DNA of 26,744 nt from an uncultured Oscillospiraceae bacterium (GTDB lineage: Bacteria > Bacillota > Clostridia > Oscillospirales > Acutalibacteraceae). Numbering within the stretch: the first letter of the stretch is position 1; each line of letters opens with the position of its first letter. The stretch covers positions 1-26,744 of the forward strand of contig CABULH010000034.1 of NCBI GenBank assembly GCA_902492455.1, written 5' to 3'. The notes under the pieces are model-generated. The model saw only the letters and a program-made list of their open reading frames with translations, did no database searches and was not told the origin of the DNA. Position numbers and translations under genes: made by a program. Of this stretch, positions 7,649 through 15,299 are shown in pieces.

Positions 7649-8716
7649 ATGACGCATCAAGAACGTATACGCCGCCGCAAAATGTACATCCGGCGGCGCC
7701 GTCTGGTGGCTGCGACCTCCATTCTGGCCTTCCTGCTGCTGGTTCTGCTGCTGGTATCCCTGCTGCGGATGTTTGCCAGCCCCGCCTCCACCCAGCCGGA
7801 ATCGACGCCCCCCGTTTCCTCTCTGGAAACGGCGCCGCCCACCCTGCCTCCCTCCACGGCAGCCCCCACCACGCCGCCCACCCGTCCGGCTCCCGACCCG
7901 GATATGGACGCTCAGCTCACCGCGGCGGGCGCTGTGGTGTTCGACATTACCAACGGGCAGCTGCTGTACAGCAAGGCCGGAGAGCAGCGGCTATATCCCG
8001 CCAGCATGACCAAGCTGCTCACCGCCATCACCGCCATCGCCTACAATGGGGAGGAGCTAACCTTCACTGTGGGCGACGAACTGGATTTCGTCGCCAAGGA
8101 CGCCAGCCGCGCCAATATCCAGAAGGGCTGGAAAATGTCCTTTTCCCAGCTGCTGGACGGCATGATGCTTTGCTCGGGCAACGACGCCGCCTATACCGTG
8201 GCCGTGGGCGTGGGCCGGGATCAGGCGGGGAATCCCTCCCTCAGCGCGGCGGAGGCGGTCAAGGTCTTCACCGGCCTGATGAACACCATGGCGGATAAGC
8301 TGGGACTCACCGGCAGCCATTTCTCCACCCCGGACGGCTATCACGCCGACGACCATTATTCCACGCCGGAGGATATGGCAAAGATCATGGCGGAGGCCAT
8401 CGGCACTCCCCAGATCGCCGCCAGTATGCTGAAGGAACGGTCCAGCATCAAAGCGCTGCCGGGCAGCGCGGAAACCGCCTTTGGCGACGAGGTCACCTGG
8501 CGGAATACCAACGCGCTGCTGAAGCAGGGCGGCCCCTATTATTACCAGGGCTGCCTGGGCGGAAAAACCGGCTTTACCACGCCGGCGGGCCATTGCCTGG
8601 CCGTGGCCGCCCGCCGGGAGGGCCGCACCATCCTGGCGGTGGTGATGAAAGCCCCCACCTCGGAGGAACGCTTTGCCGACGCCGTCAAGCTGCTGGATTA
8701 TGGCTTCGCCCACTAA
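7649..8716 (+). CDS. D-alanyl-D-alanine carboxypeptidase (peptidase S11)
   Basis: It trims the terminal D-Ala from peptidoglycan stem peptides outside the membrane, controlling cross-linking. The 355-aa protein has an arginine-rich cytoplasmic start and a single transmembrane or signal-anchor helix (about 20-41). A proline/threonine-rich linker (about 45-85) follows, then the catalytic domain with all three serine-peptidase motifs: Ser119-Met-Thr-Lys122 (PASMTKLL), Ser176-Gly-Asn178 and Lys306-Thr-Gly308. The C-terminal domain of PBP5-type enzymes is absent or very short, since the protein ends about 47 residues after KTG, so it is a short DacA/DacF-like form. The start has GGAAAGGACAATCGAC upstream. 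It probably shares the promoter of the glycosyltransferase and ends at a strong terminator. Confidence 0.95.
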   Translation: MTHQERIRRRKMYIRRRRLVAATSILAFLLLVLLLVSLLRMFASPASTQPESTPPVSSLETAPPTLPPSTAAPTTPPTRPAPDPDMDAQLTAAGAVVFDITNGQLLYSKAGEQRLYPASMTKLLTAITAIAYNGEELTFTVGDELDFVAKDASRANIQKGWKMSFSQLLDGMMLCSGNDAAYTVAVGVGRDQAGNPSLSAAEAVKVFTGLMNTMADKLGLTGSHFSTPDGYHADDHYSTPEDMAKIMAEAIGTPQIAASMLKERSSIKALPGSAETAFGDEVTWRNTNALLKQGGPYYYQGCLGGKTGFTTPAGHCLAVAARREGRTILAVVMKAPTSEERFADAVKLLDYGFAH

Positions 8717-8738
8717 AATGAAATCGGCATACAAACCG

Positions 8739-8779
8739 ACATCCGCCGCAGAGGACAACCCTCTGCGGCGGATGTTTTA
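8739..8779. terminator. Bidirectional terminator between convergent genes
   Basis: ACATCCGCCGCAGAGG (8739-8754) pairs perfectly with CCTCTGCGGCGGATGT (8760-8775) around a 5-nt loop and is followed by TTTTA. It separates the carboxypeptidase (+) from the convergent tetR (-), and can serve both. Confidence 0.9.
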
Positions 8780-9397
8780 TTCTATACCGTTTTTGTTTCC
8801 GCTTTCGTTCAGCGCTCTCACCAACAGGGTGTAAGCGTCCTCCTCCAGCTTTTCCCCGTCCGCGTAAGCGCCGCTGCAGCCGGCGTGATACACCCCCTGG
8901 ATCACGCTGTTGAACACCAGCAGCGTATAGGCGGCATCCTCCGGCGGGGCGATGACCCCTTCCTCTTTTCCGCAGCGGGCCACCTCCAGCAGAGCCCGGG
9001 CGATATCCCGCTCCCGCTGCTGGAGGAAGGCCTTCCCCTCTTCCAGAATCCGGCTGGGCTCCAGGCTGCCGATGGCCTTCATCGCCAGCCGGAAGGCGGA
9101 GGCGTCCCCCGCGGACACACCGCGGCAGAAACGGAGGATCACAAGGCATTTCTCCCGGAACCGCTCCTTCTCCGCCACCCGGCGGACCATCTGCTCCACC
9201 TGCACGTCCAGCCGATGGAGCAGCGCCTGCAGGATGATATCCTCCTTGGAGGAGAAATAGAGATACAGCGTTCCCTTGCCGATTCCGGCGGCCTCGGCGA
9301 TATCCGCCGCTTTCAGGTCCCGCAGATCGACGCCCTCCTCCATCAGCCGGATCACGCTTTCCAGGATCACCAGCTGCTTGTCGTTATACTGTGCCAC
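8777..9397 (-). CDS. TetR-family repressor of the efflux operon
   Basis: This encodes a 206-aa regulator. The N-terminal helix-turn-helix domain contains LKAADIAEAAGIGKGTLYLYFSSKEDI (about 27-53), the typical TetR signature, followed by an all-helical ligand-binding and dimerisation domain. Its ATG overlaps the last 14 nt of the upstream RND gene, so the two are translationally coupled. The 22-bp palindrome beside the RND promoter is the obvious operator, which would make this an autorepressed efflux operon that responds to a pump substrate. The repressor being the last gene of the operon it controls is a negative-feedback layout. The ligand cannot be read from the sequence. Confidence 0.93.
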   Translation of the reverse strand: MAQYNDKQLVILESVIRLMEEGVDLRDLKAADIAEAAGIGKGTLYLYFSSKEDIILQALLHRLDVQVEQMVRRVAEKERFREKCLVILRFCRGVSAGDASAFRLAMKAIGSLEPSRILEEGKAFLQQRERDIARALLEVARCGKEEGVIAPPEDAAYTLLVFNSVIQGVYHAGCSGAYADGEKLEEDAYTLLVRALNESGNKNGIE

Positions 9398-12300
9398 GGT
9401 CCTCCTCCTCCAGCTCGATCTTTTTCATCGGCTTGCGGTGGAACAGGCTGTAAAGCGCCGGCACCACAAACAGGGTCAGCAGGGTGGCGTAGGTCAGGCC
9501 GCCGATGGTAACCACCGCCATGGGCTGCAGCATATCCGCCCCTTCACCGATGCCCAGCGCCAGGGTGAACAGGCCCAGTATCGTGGTGAGGGCGGTCATG
9601 AGAATCGGCCGGATGCGGGTGCGTCCCGCCAGCACCAGGGCCTCCGTTTTCTCCATCCCCTCCAGCCGCAGCTGATTGACGTAGTCCACAAACACAATGC
9701 CGTTGTTCACCACAATGCCGGCCAGCACCAGGAAGCCCAGCATGGAAATCACGCTGATTTCCATGCCCGTCATCCACAGCGCCAGCAGACCGCCGGTGAA
9801 GGCCAGGGGGATGGTGAACATCACGATGAAGGGGGATTTCAGCGACTGGAACTGGGCCACCATAATCAGATAGATAAAGACAATCGCCAGCCCCACCATC
9901 TTCAGCAGCTCGGTCAGGGTGCTGTTGATGGTTTCATTTTCGCCGCTGATCTCCAGGGTGTATCCCTCCGGCACACCGTAGCCGTCCAGCTTCTTCTCCA
10001 GTTCCCGGCTCACCAGGCCGATGTTGTGCTCCACATCGATGGCCGCGCTCACCGTCAGGGTGCGCATCTGCCCCTCCCGCAGGATGGAGGACAGCCCCTG
10101 CTCCACCGTCACGGCGGCAATATCAGAAAGTTTAACAGTTGTTTCCTCCCCATTCTCTGTCACCGAGAAGGTCATCTCCCCCAAGGTCTCCTTGGTGAGA
10201 AGCTCCTCCTCACCCTTGAGGACGATCACCGGGTATTCCTTGTTTTCCACCGTCAGGGTGGTGGCCGTGGTTTCGGTCTGCAGGGCGGCGGCCACCTTCT
10301 GATACACCTGGGCCACCGTCAGGCCGTAGCCCATGGCCTTGTTTTTATCCACTGTCACCCGGATTTCCGGCGCGGTATCCTCCAGGCCGTCGGAAACCTC
10401 CGCGGTTCCCTCCACCTCTTTCATCATGGCCGCCACATCCTTGGCGATGGCCTGCAGCCGATCCATATCGTCGCCTTTGACGGTGACCTCCAGCCCGGAG
10501 CCGCCCATGGCGGAAATATCCATGGAAGAACCCTGGGCGGTGACCTCGCAGGGCAGATCCGCCGTCTTGTCTCCGATGAGGGCCGCCACCTCGTCGCTGG
10601 TGTGGGCCCGCTTTTCCTTCAGCAGCACGTACATGGACACGCCGCCGCTGCCGGAGGACATCATGCCGCCCCCCTGCATGGCTCCCACGGTTTCCACGTC
10701 CTCGATTTCCAGCAGCCGGTCAATCACCGTATCGCTCATCTGCCGGATCTCCGCATCCGTGCTGTCCTTGGGCATTTCCATGCTCACCATGATCTGGGAG
10801 CTGTCCATGGAGGGCATGAAGGCGGTGCCCATGGAAACCGCCCCCAGCACGCTGACGGCCAGCAGCACCACCGCGGCGGCCAGCACCACCGCCCGGTGAC
10901 GCAGCGACCAGCCCAGCGCCTTGCCGTAGCCCTGGGTAAAGCCCTCAAACAGCCGGTGCTTTTTCTCCACCGATTTGCGCAGGGTCCGGGAAGCCAGGGT
11001 GGGCACCAGGGTCATGGCGATAATCAGGCTGGCGATCAGGGAATAGGCGATGGTGAGGCCCATATCCGTGAACAGCTGCCGGGAGATCCCCTCGGTGAAA
11101 ACGATGGGCAGGAAAACGCAGATGGTGGTGAGGGTGGAAGCGGTGATGGCGCCCGCCACCTGGGAAGCGCCCTTTACCGCTGCCGCCGCGGCGGGAACCC
11201 CCTCCGCCCGCAGCCGATAGATGTTCTCGATCACCACGATGCTGTTGTCCACCAGCATACCCACGCCCAGCGCCAGGCCGGCCAGGGAGATGACGTTCAT
11301 GGTGACGCCGCTGAAATACATCATGGCTACGGCGAACAGCAGGCTGACCGGGATGCTCACCGCGATGATGGCCGTGGGCTTGATGTCCCGCAGGAAAAGC
11401 AGCAGGATCAGCACCGCCAGAGCGCCGCCCATCAGCAGGTTCTGCAGCACCGAGTTGATGACGATATCGATGTATTTGCCCTGGTCGCTGAGGGCCAGGA
11501 TGTGCAGCCCCTCCCCTTCTTCGGCCAGCTTATCCATGGCCTTCTGAATGGCGTGGGATACCTCCGCCGTGGAGGCACCCGACTGTTTGAGCATGGAAAG
11601 AAGTATGCCGTCGTTGCCGTTGATCTTGGCGTACATCTCCCCGGCGTTGTCCGCCATGGCGATATCCGCCACGTCGGAGAGCTTCACCACGCCGTTATCC
11701 GCGGCCTCCAGCTTCATCAGCTCCAGGCCGGACAGCTCTTCCACGCTGGCGAAAGCGTCCCCCACCTTTACGGCGTAGCTCTGGCCGTTGTCCGTCAGGG
11801 AGCCGGCGGGCATGGAGAAGTTCTCCGCCGCCAGAATCTGGCCGATCATGGCTTCGGTGATGACCGTCCCCATGTCCGCCTGCTTATACGCCTCTTCCCT
11901 GGCAGCCTCAAACTGGCTTTGGCCCTGCCGCAGCTGTTCCTCCTGCTTCGCCAGCTCACTGAGGGTGGCGGTGAGCTGATCCGCCATCCCCTGCGCCTTT
12001 TCCAGCCCTTTCTCCGCTTGGGCGATGCCGTCGGCCAGCGCTTTTTCCTGGGCCGCGTATTGTATCGCCAGCTGGGCCTTCTGTTCCGCGTTCAGCTGCG
12101 GATTTGCCAGATCAGCGGCCTTTTTCGCCGCCAGCGCCTCCTGCTGCTGCGCCAGTGCGTCCAGCCCCTCCTGGGCCTGCTTCACGGCGGCCTGGGCCTG
12201 GGTCAGCCCCTCTTCCGCCTGTTTTTTGCCGTCGGCCAGCTTTTTGGCGGCCTCCTCCAGCTCGGTCTGCTTCTCCGCCAGGGAGGCGTCGATGGAGGCC

Positions 12301-12899
12301 AGCACCTTTTTATTCAGCGCGTCGATCTTGTCCTTGTTCAGGGTGATCTGCAGCTTTTCCTCCACCAGCCCCGTGGCGGTGACCGAAGCCACCCCCTCCA
12401 CCCGTTCCAGGGCGGGGATCACCGTGTCCTGCACCACCTTGGAGGTCTCATAGGCGGTTTTGCCGTCGATATCCACGCTTGCCACCATCACCGGCAGCAT
12501 GTCGGGGTTGATCTTCATCAGGGTGGGGGCGCCCACCGCGTCGTCCAGCTGGGCCTTAACCCGGTCCACGCTGCCGCTCATTTCGATCATGGCGCTGTCC
12601 ATATTGGTCCCTTGGGTGAACTGCAGAATCACCATGCTCATGTTCTCGCTGGAAATGCTGGTGATACCCTCCACCCCGCCGGTGGTGCTCAGGGTCTGCT
12701 CCAGCGGCTTGGTGACCGACTGCTCCACCTTCTCCGGGCTGGCGCCGGGATAGGTGGTAATCACCGCCACATAGGGCAGATCCATGCTGGGCAACATGTC
12801 GGTGGTGATGCTGGTAAAGGAGATCACGCCCAGAATAATCACCAGAAGCACCGCCACAATGACGGTCATCGGCTTTTTTACACTGAATTTGGCAAACAT
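9384..12899 (-). CDS. RND efflux permease (HAE1/AcrB-like) with coiled-coil insertion
   Basis: This is a 1171-aa proton-driven exporter of the hydrophobe/amphiphile RND family. TM1 lies at residues 10-30 and is followed by TTDMLPSMDLPYVAVITTYPGASPEKVE. The TM4 relay motif GMLVDNSIVVIENI (547-560, Asp551) and the second-half repeats are also visible. Between the porter subdomain strand ending ITLNKDKIDAL (about 185-195) and the normal continuation AENFSMPAGSLTDNGQ (358-373) sits about 160 residues of Ala/Gln/Glu/Lys-rich coiled coil. AcrB and B. subtilis SwrC lack such a segment. No membrane-fusion protein or outer-membrane channel gene is nearby, as expected in a Gram-positive. The start has GGAGG 9 nt upstream. 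Likely substrates are drugs, detergents or lipids such as bile acids (inference). Confidence 0.95.
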   Translation of the reverse strand: MFAKFSVKKPMTVIVAVLLVIILGVISFTSITTDMLPSMDLPYVAVITTYPGASPEKVEQSVTKPLEQTLSTTGGVEGITSISSENMSMVILQFTQGTNMDSAMIEMSGSVDRVKAQLDDAVGAPTLMKINPDMLPVMVASVDIDGKTAYETSKVVQDTVIPALERVEGVASVTATGLVEEKLQITLNKDKIDALNKKVLASIDASLAEKQTELEEAAKKLADGKKQAEEGLTQAQAAVKQAQEGLDALAQQQEALAAKKAADLANPQLNAEQKAQLAIQYAAQEKALADGIAQAEKGLEKAQGMADQLTATLSELAKQEEQLRQGQSQFEAAREEAYKQADMGTVITEAMIGQILAAENFSMPAGSLTDNGQSYAVKVGDAFASVEELSGLELMKLEAADNGVVKLSDVADIAMADNAGEMYAKINGNDGILLSMLKQSGASTAEVSHAIQKAMDKLAEEGEGLHILALSDQGKYIDIVINSVLQNLLMGGALAVLILLLFLRDIKPTAIIAVSIPVSLLFAVAMMYFSGVTMNVISLAGLALGVGMLVDNSIVVIENIYRLRAEGVPAAAAAVKGASQVAGAITASTLTTICVFLPIVFTEGISRQLFTDMGLTIAYSLIASLIIAMTLVPTLASRTLRKSVEKKHRLFEGFTQGYGKALGWSLRHRAVVLAAAVVLLAVSVLGAVSMGTAFMPSMDSSQIMVSMEMPKDSTDAEIRQMSDTVIDRLLEIEDVETVGAMQGGGMMSSGSGGVSMYVLLKEKRAHTSDEVAALIGDKTADLPCEVTAQGSSMDISAMGGSGLEVTVKGDDMDRLQAIAKDVAAMMKEVEGTAEVSDGLEDTAPEIRVTVDKNKAMGYGLTVAQVYQKVAAALQTETTATTLTVENKEYPVIVLKGEEELLTKETLGEMTFSVTENGEETTVKLSDIAAVTVEQGLSSILREGQMRTLTVSAAIDVEHNIGLVSRELEKKLDGYGVPEGYTLEISGENETINSTLTELLKMVGLAIVFIYLIMVAQFQSLKSPFIVMFTIPLAFTGGLLALWMTGMEISVISMLGFLVLAGIVVNNGIVFVDYVNQLRLEGMEKTEALVLAGRTRIRPILMTALTTILGLFTLALGIGEGADMLQPMAVVTIGGLTYATLLTLFVVPALYSLFHRKPMKKIELEEEDRGTV

Positions 12900-12943
12900 A
12901 TCGGTTATCCTCCAACCGCCGGCCGAAATAAAAGAAGAAAAGA

Positions 12944-12965
12944 ACTGACTGACCGGTCAGTCAGT
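12944..12965. promoter_or_regulatory. TetR operator, perfect 22-bp palindrome
   Basis: ACTGACTGACC and its exact reverse complement GGTCAGTCAGT are joined without a spacer. This form (TGACCGGTCA core) is common for TetR-family operators. It starts one base after the -10 box of the RND promoter and covers the transcription start, so a bound repressor would block initiation. Confidence 0.9.
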
Positions 12966-12995
12966 ATCATACCGCCCCCCCGCCGTCTCTGTCAA
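12966..12995 (-). promoter_or_regulatory. Sigma-A promoter of the RND-tetR operon
   Basis: On the minus strand, TTGACA (12995-12990) and TATGAT (12971-12966) are 18 bp apart; the spacer contains a G-tract. The TetR palindrome follows immediately. Confidence 0.88.
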
Positions 12996-13053
12996 CGTCA
13001 TCCGGTCCCGCCATGGGGGAATTTACAAAAGGTTTACATCCGCCCTCCTCCTA

Positions 13054-13095
13054 ATACTAAAATCTAAGGAAAGGCTTTCCATCTGATTTTAGTAT
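13054..13095. repeat. AT-rich palindromic element, copy 2
   Basis: The arms are ATACTAAAATCTAAGGAAAG and, on the right, CTTTCCATCTGATTTTAGTAT around a central G. The outer 11 bases of each arm match those of the element at 459-499, and the same TAATACTAAAATCT entry sequence is present. The inner arm mismatches (TAAGG against CATCT) show the copies have diverged. Confidence 0.75.
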
Positions 13096-13128
13096 AAACC
13101 GGAACCGCCCCTGCGGACGGCGCGGCAA

Positions 13129-13164
13129 AACACCCCTGCGGACCCGGAGGTCCGCAGGGGTGTT
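13129..13164 (-). terminator. Terminator after the XRE regulator gene
   Basis: AACACCCCTGCGGACC (13129-13144) pairs perfectly with GGTCCGCAGGGGTGTT (13149-13164) around CGGA. Read on the minus strand the stem runs into TTTTG, so it fits as terminator of the XRE gene ending at 13195. Confidence 0.8.
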
Positions 13165-13194
13165 CCTGCTCATTGCACTCGTTGCGGCATTTCT

Positions 13195-13407
13195 TCAAAT
13201 CTTTTTGCCGGTTTCCTTATCGGTGAATACCGCCTCATATTCGAAATTCAGCACGTCGGCTATCTGCTTCAGGTCTCTTTCGGAAAAATTGTCGCGCGTC
13301 ATTTTCCCGCTTAAGGTTGAAAGACTCCTGTCCAGCAGCTTAGATAAATCTGTGAGAGTCATTTCGCGCTCCACCAACAGCATTTTTATCTTCTTTGCAG
13401 CCGCCAA
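13195..13407 (-). CDS. Small XRE/Cro-C1 family helix-turn-helix regulator
   Basis: This encodes a protein of about 70 aa, essentially one helix-turn-helix domain. KKIKMLLVEREMTLTDLSKLLDRSLSTLSGKM gives helices 1-3, and FSERDLKQIADVLNFEYEAVF gives helices 4-5. A TTG start at 13407 is chosen because GGGGTGATGAA precedes it. The longer frame to 13428 would begin inside the -10 box (TATAAT, 13433-13428), so it cannot be translated from that promoter. It diverges from a two-gene operon whose promoter carries a perfect inverted repeat, so it is probably the repressor of that operon. Base composition is clearly AT-richer than the efflux operon next to it, suggesting acquisition. Confidence 0.85.
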   Translation of the reverse strand: MAAAKKIKMLLVEREMTLTDLSKLLDRSLSTLSGKMTRDNFSERDLKQIADVLNFEYEAVFTDKETGKKI

Positions 13408-13427
13408 TTCATCACCCCATTTTCTCA

Positions 13428-13456
13428 ATTATACGTTTATTTCCTAATAAATTCAA
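13428..13456 (-). promoter_or_regulatory. Sigma-A promoter of the XRE gene
   Basis: On the minus strand, TTGAAT (13456-13451) and TATAAT (13433-13428) are 17 bp apart. The expected start near 13421 leaves a leader of about 14 nt to the TTG codon at 13407. Confidence 0.8.
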
Positions 13457-13481
13457 TAAAAAAACGAACAGCATTCGCAGG

Positions 13482-13513
13482 AATGCAAATTCCCTATTGA
13501 CATAATTTGCATT
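13482..13513. promoter_or_regulatory. Perfect inverted repeat centred on a -35 box, likely XRE operator
   Basis: AATGCAAATT (13482-13491) and AATTTGCATT (13504-13513) are exact inverted copies 12 bp apart. The -35 hexamer of the rightward promoter sits between them. A second, nearly perfect inverted pair, ACGAACAGCAT (13464-13474) and ATGATGTTCGT (13521-13531), brackets the same promoter. These are natural binding sites for the divergent XRE regulator. Confidence 0.7.
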
Positions 13514-13525
13514 TTATCGTATGAT
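13497..13525 (+). promoter_or_regulatory. Sigma-A promoter of the two small genes
   Basis: TTGACA (13497-13502) and TATGAT (13520-13525) are 17 bp apart. It drives the genes at 13587 and 13957, with a leader of roughly 55 nt. Confidence 0.88.
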
Positions 13526-13586
13526 GTTCGTAAATAAGCAAATATTATTTGTAGTTCAGCAAACCAAATGGAGGTGTAAACTTTTT

Positions 13587-13943
13587 ATGAACAAAAATGA
13601 AACAGCATCCGCAAAGGCAGAAAGCGCAGCAAAAACCGCCGAAAGAGATAAGCAAACCATCCGGCTCCTGCAATGGATACGGCGAAACCCCGTGTGGTGG
13701 ATGCTCATCTGCACGCCCGATGACAAGCAAATGACGCTGGAAAAGATGAAAATGATCATCCAGCGTCTTGCTAAGGATCAGCTTTATGAACTCATCTTTG
13801 TTTTGCTTACGGTTCATCGGGATAAGAATTATATGTACAACGTGTGGAGAGCCTTGCTTGTGGAGATGGCGCTGGCGGGTTGGTCGGGGGAGGTGAAAAC
13901 AAAAGAACAAATATTGTATAAGTTAACCGACATGTTGACATAA
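13587..13943 (+). CDS. Small helical protein of unknown function
   Basis: This encodes a 118-aa protein that I do not recognise. The first 25 residues are rich in Lys, Ala and Glu (NKNETASAKAESAAKTAERDK) and probably form a charged helix. The rest looks all-alpha: RLLQWIRRNPVWWMLICTPD, KMKMIIQRLAKDQLYELIFVLLTVHR and a C-terminal KTKEQILYKLTDML. No signal peptide or clear membrane helix is present. The ATG at 13587 is preceded by GGAGG with a 12-nt spacer; the frame is open further upstream but runs through the -10 box at 13520. It is the first gene of a two-gene operon (13 bp to the next start) controlled from a promoter shared with the divergent XRE gene. Confidence 0.8.
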   Translation: MNKNETASAKAESAAKTAERDKQTIRLLQWIRRNPVWWMLICTPDDKQMTLEKMKMIIQRLAKDQLYELIFVLLTVHRDKNYMYNVWRALLVEMALAGWSGEVKTKEQILYKLTDMLT

Positions 13944-13956
13944 AGGGAGAGAGAAT

Positions 13957-14265
13957 ATGGATTTCAGCGAGTTATTGAAAAGGGCGGACCTGGATCATCT
14001 TGAGGAGTTCCTGATGCACGGCGGGGAATGGGTTAAGGAGCCGTCCGCATCCCCCCAGACCTATGCCAATCGGCTGCGGACGGCGCAGGAAAACGTCAGC
14101 GCTTTCTTTGCGTCGCGGTATACCGATCTCAAGGAACTCGACGAGATAACCGGTTATTACGACGAGCAGGTGGGGGTGTACCAGGATGTCTATTTTGAAA
14201 TCGGGCTGATCCTGGGGGCTAAAATCGCCTTTCAAATCCGCGCGAAAATGGAGGAGCTGCTGTAA
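13957..14265 (+). CDS. Small protein of unknown function, DUF6809-like appearance
   Basis: This encodes a 102-aa protein with an acidic N-terminal helix (MDFSELLKRADLDHLEEFLMHGG). The conserved-looking C-terminal half YYDEQVGVYQDVYFEIGLILGAKIAF resembles small Firmicutes proteins with a Y...F..G...G pattern, such as those grouped in DUF6809. That match is from memory and tentative. AGGGAGAG lies 5 nt before the ATG. It is second in an operon with the 118-aa protein and ends at a strong terminator. Proteins of this kind are often found in prophage and integrative-element accessory regions, which fits the AT-richer module, but no integrase or structural gene is here. Confidence 0.7.
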   Translation: MDFSELLKRADLDHLEEFLMHGGEWVKEPSASPQTYANRLRTAQENVSAFFASRYTDLKELDEITGYYDEQVGVYQDVYFEIGLILGAKIAFQIRAKMEELL

Positions 14266-14288
14266 CCGGCCCGCAAGCGGTTTTCCAG

Positions 14289-14330
14289 AGGGCTGCTGCA
14301 AAATGAAACATTTTGCAGCAGCCCTTTTCT
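14289..14330. terminator. Terminator between the small-gene operon and the aldo/keto reductase operon
   Basis: AGGGCTGCTGCAAAATG (14289-14305) pairs perfectly with CATTTTGCAGCAGCCCT (14309-14325) across an AAA loop, followed by TTTCT. It separates convergent genes. Confidence 0.92.
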
Positions 14331-14343
14331 CCTGTTCTTCTCT

Positions 14344-15231
14344 TTACCAGTTTTTCTTTTCCTTACCGCTGTCATGCTGATGCTTTCGCTGCTCCACCAT
14401 TTGTACAAACCACTCCACCATGGCGGGATCATAATGGGAAAAGAAAGCGCTTTCCTTTTTATCCAGAGCCGCAATCCGTTCCATGTCGGCATCGGTGAGT
14501 TGGAAATCAAACACGTCAAAGTTTTCCGCCATCCGCTGCGCATGGGTGGATTTGGGAATCACCACCACGCCCCGCTGGATATGCCAGCGCAGCATCACCT
14601 GGGCGGTCGTCTTGCCGTACTGCGCGCCGATTTCCTTCAAGGTGCCGTTTTCAAACAAACCGCCCCTGCCTTCACCGAAAGGCGCCCACGCTTCGATCTG
14701 CACCCCGTATTTGTCCATGTACGCCTTGGCCTCGGTCTGCTGGTTGAAGGGATGGGTTTCCACCTGATTCACCATGGGGCGGATACGGGCAAAGGAGGCG
14801 ATGTCCACCATTCTGTCGGGATAAAAGTTGGAAACGCCGATGGCTCTCAGCTTTCCCTCCTCGTATAAATCCTCCAGCGCCCTCCACGCGCCGTAGTAAT
14901 CCGAGAAGGGCTGATGCAAAAGCATCAGATCCAGATAATCCGTCCGCAGTTTTTTCAAGGACGCTTCCACGGACTTTCTGCAGTTCTCATAACCGTAGTT
15001 TTCAATCCATACTTTAGAGGTCAGGAAAATCTCTTCCCTTTTCACGCCGGATTTTTCAATGGCGGCCCCCACTTCCTCCTCGTTGAAATAAGCCTGCGCC
15101 GTATCGATGGACCGATATCCCGCTTTCAGCGCGTCCAGAACGCATCTTTCGCATTCGTCCTTTGTCACCTGATAAACGCCGTAGCCCAGCATCGGCATCC
15201 TGACGCCGTTTGACAACACTGTGTATTCCAT
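14344..15231 (-). CDS. Aldo/keto reductase
   Basis: This is an NADPH-dependent reductase of aldehydes or ketones in the cytosol, 295 aa, a (beta/alpha)8 barrel. The catalytic tetrad is complete: Asp43 and Tyr48 in YRSIDTAQAYFNEEEVG, Lys73 in LTSKVW, and His106 in LMLLHQP. GKLRAIGVSNF and the C-terminal VVIPKSTHAQRMAENFDVFDF (NADP phosphate-binding loop) are typical of the 2,5-diketo-gluconate reductase-like AKR5 group. The ATG at 15231 has AAGGAGA 7 nt upstream; the open frame extends to 15300, where the previous gene stops, but without conserved sequence. It is the last gene of the six-gene redox operon. The physiological substrate is unknown, though detoxification of reactive carbonyls is plausible. 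Confidence 0.95.
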   Translation of the reverse strand: MEYTVLSNGVRMPMLGYGVYQVTKDECERCVLDALKAGYRSIDTAQAYFNEEEVGAAIEKSGVKREEIFLTSKVWIENYGYENCRKSVEASLKKLRTDYLDLMLLHQPFSDYYGAWRALEDLYEEGKLRAIGVSNFYPDRMVDIASFARIRPMVNQVETHPFNQQTEAKAYMDKYGVQIEAWAPFGEGRGGLFENGTLKEIGAQYGKTTAQVMLRWHIQRGVVVIPKSTHAQRMAENFDVFDFQLTDADMERIAALDKKESAFFSHYDPAMVEWFVQMVEQRKHQHDSGKEKKNW

Positions 15232-15299
15232 TGCTGCATCTCCTTTTTCAAATGCCCGGAAACAGTCTATCATCCGCAGACGGTATGCTTGCCTGAGCA

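Noticed and set aside
9276..13067. A 1263-codon open frame on the + strand opposite the RND gene
   Set aside because: Its product is His/Gly/Gln-rich and low in complexity, and it mirrors the codon bias of the GC-rich RND gene. The minus-strand frame has clear family motifs, so this is a shadow frame.
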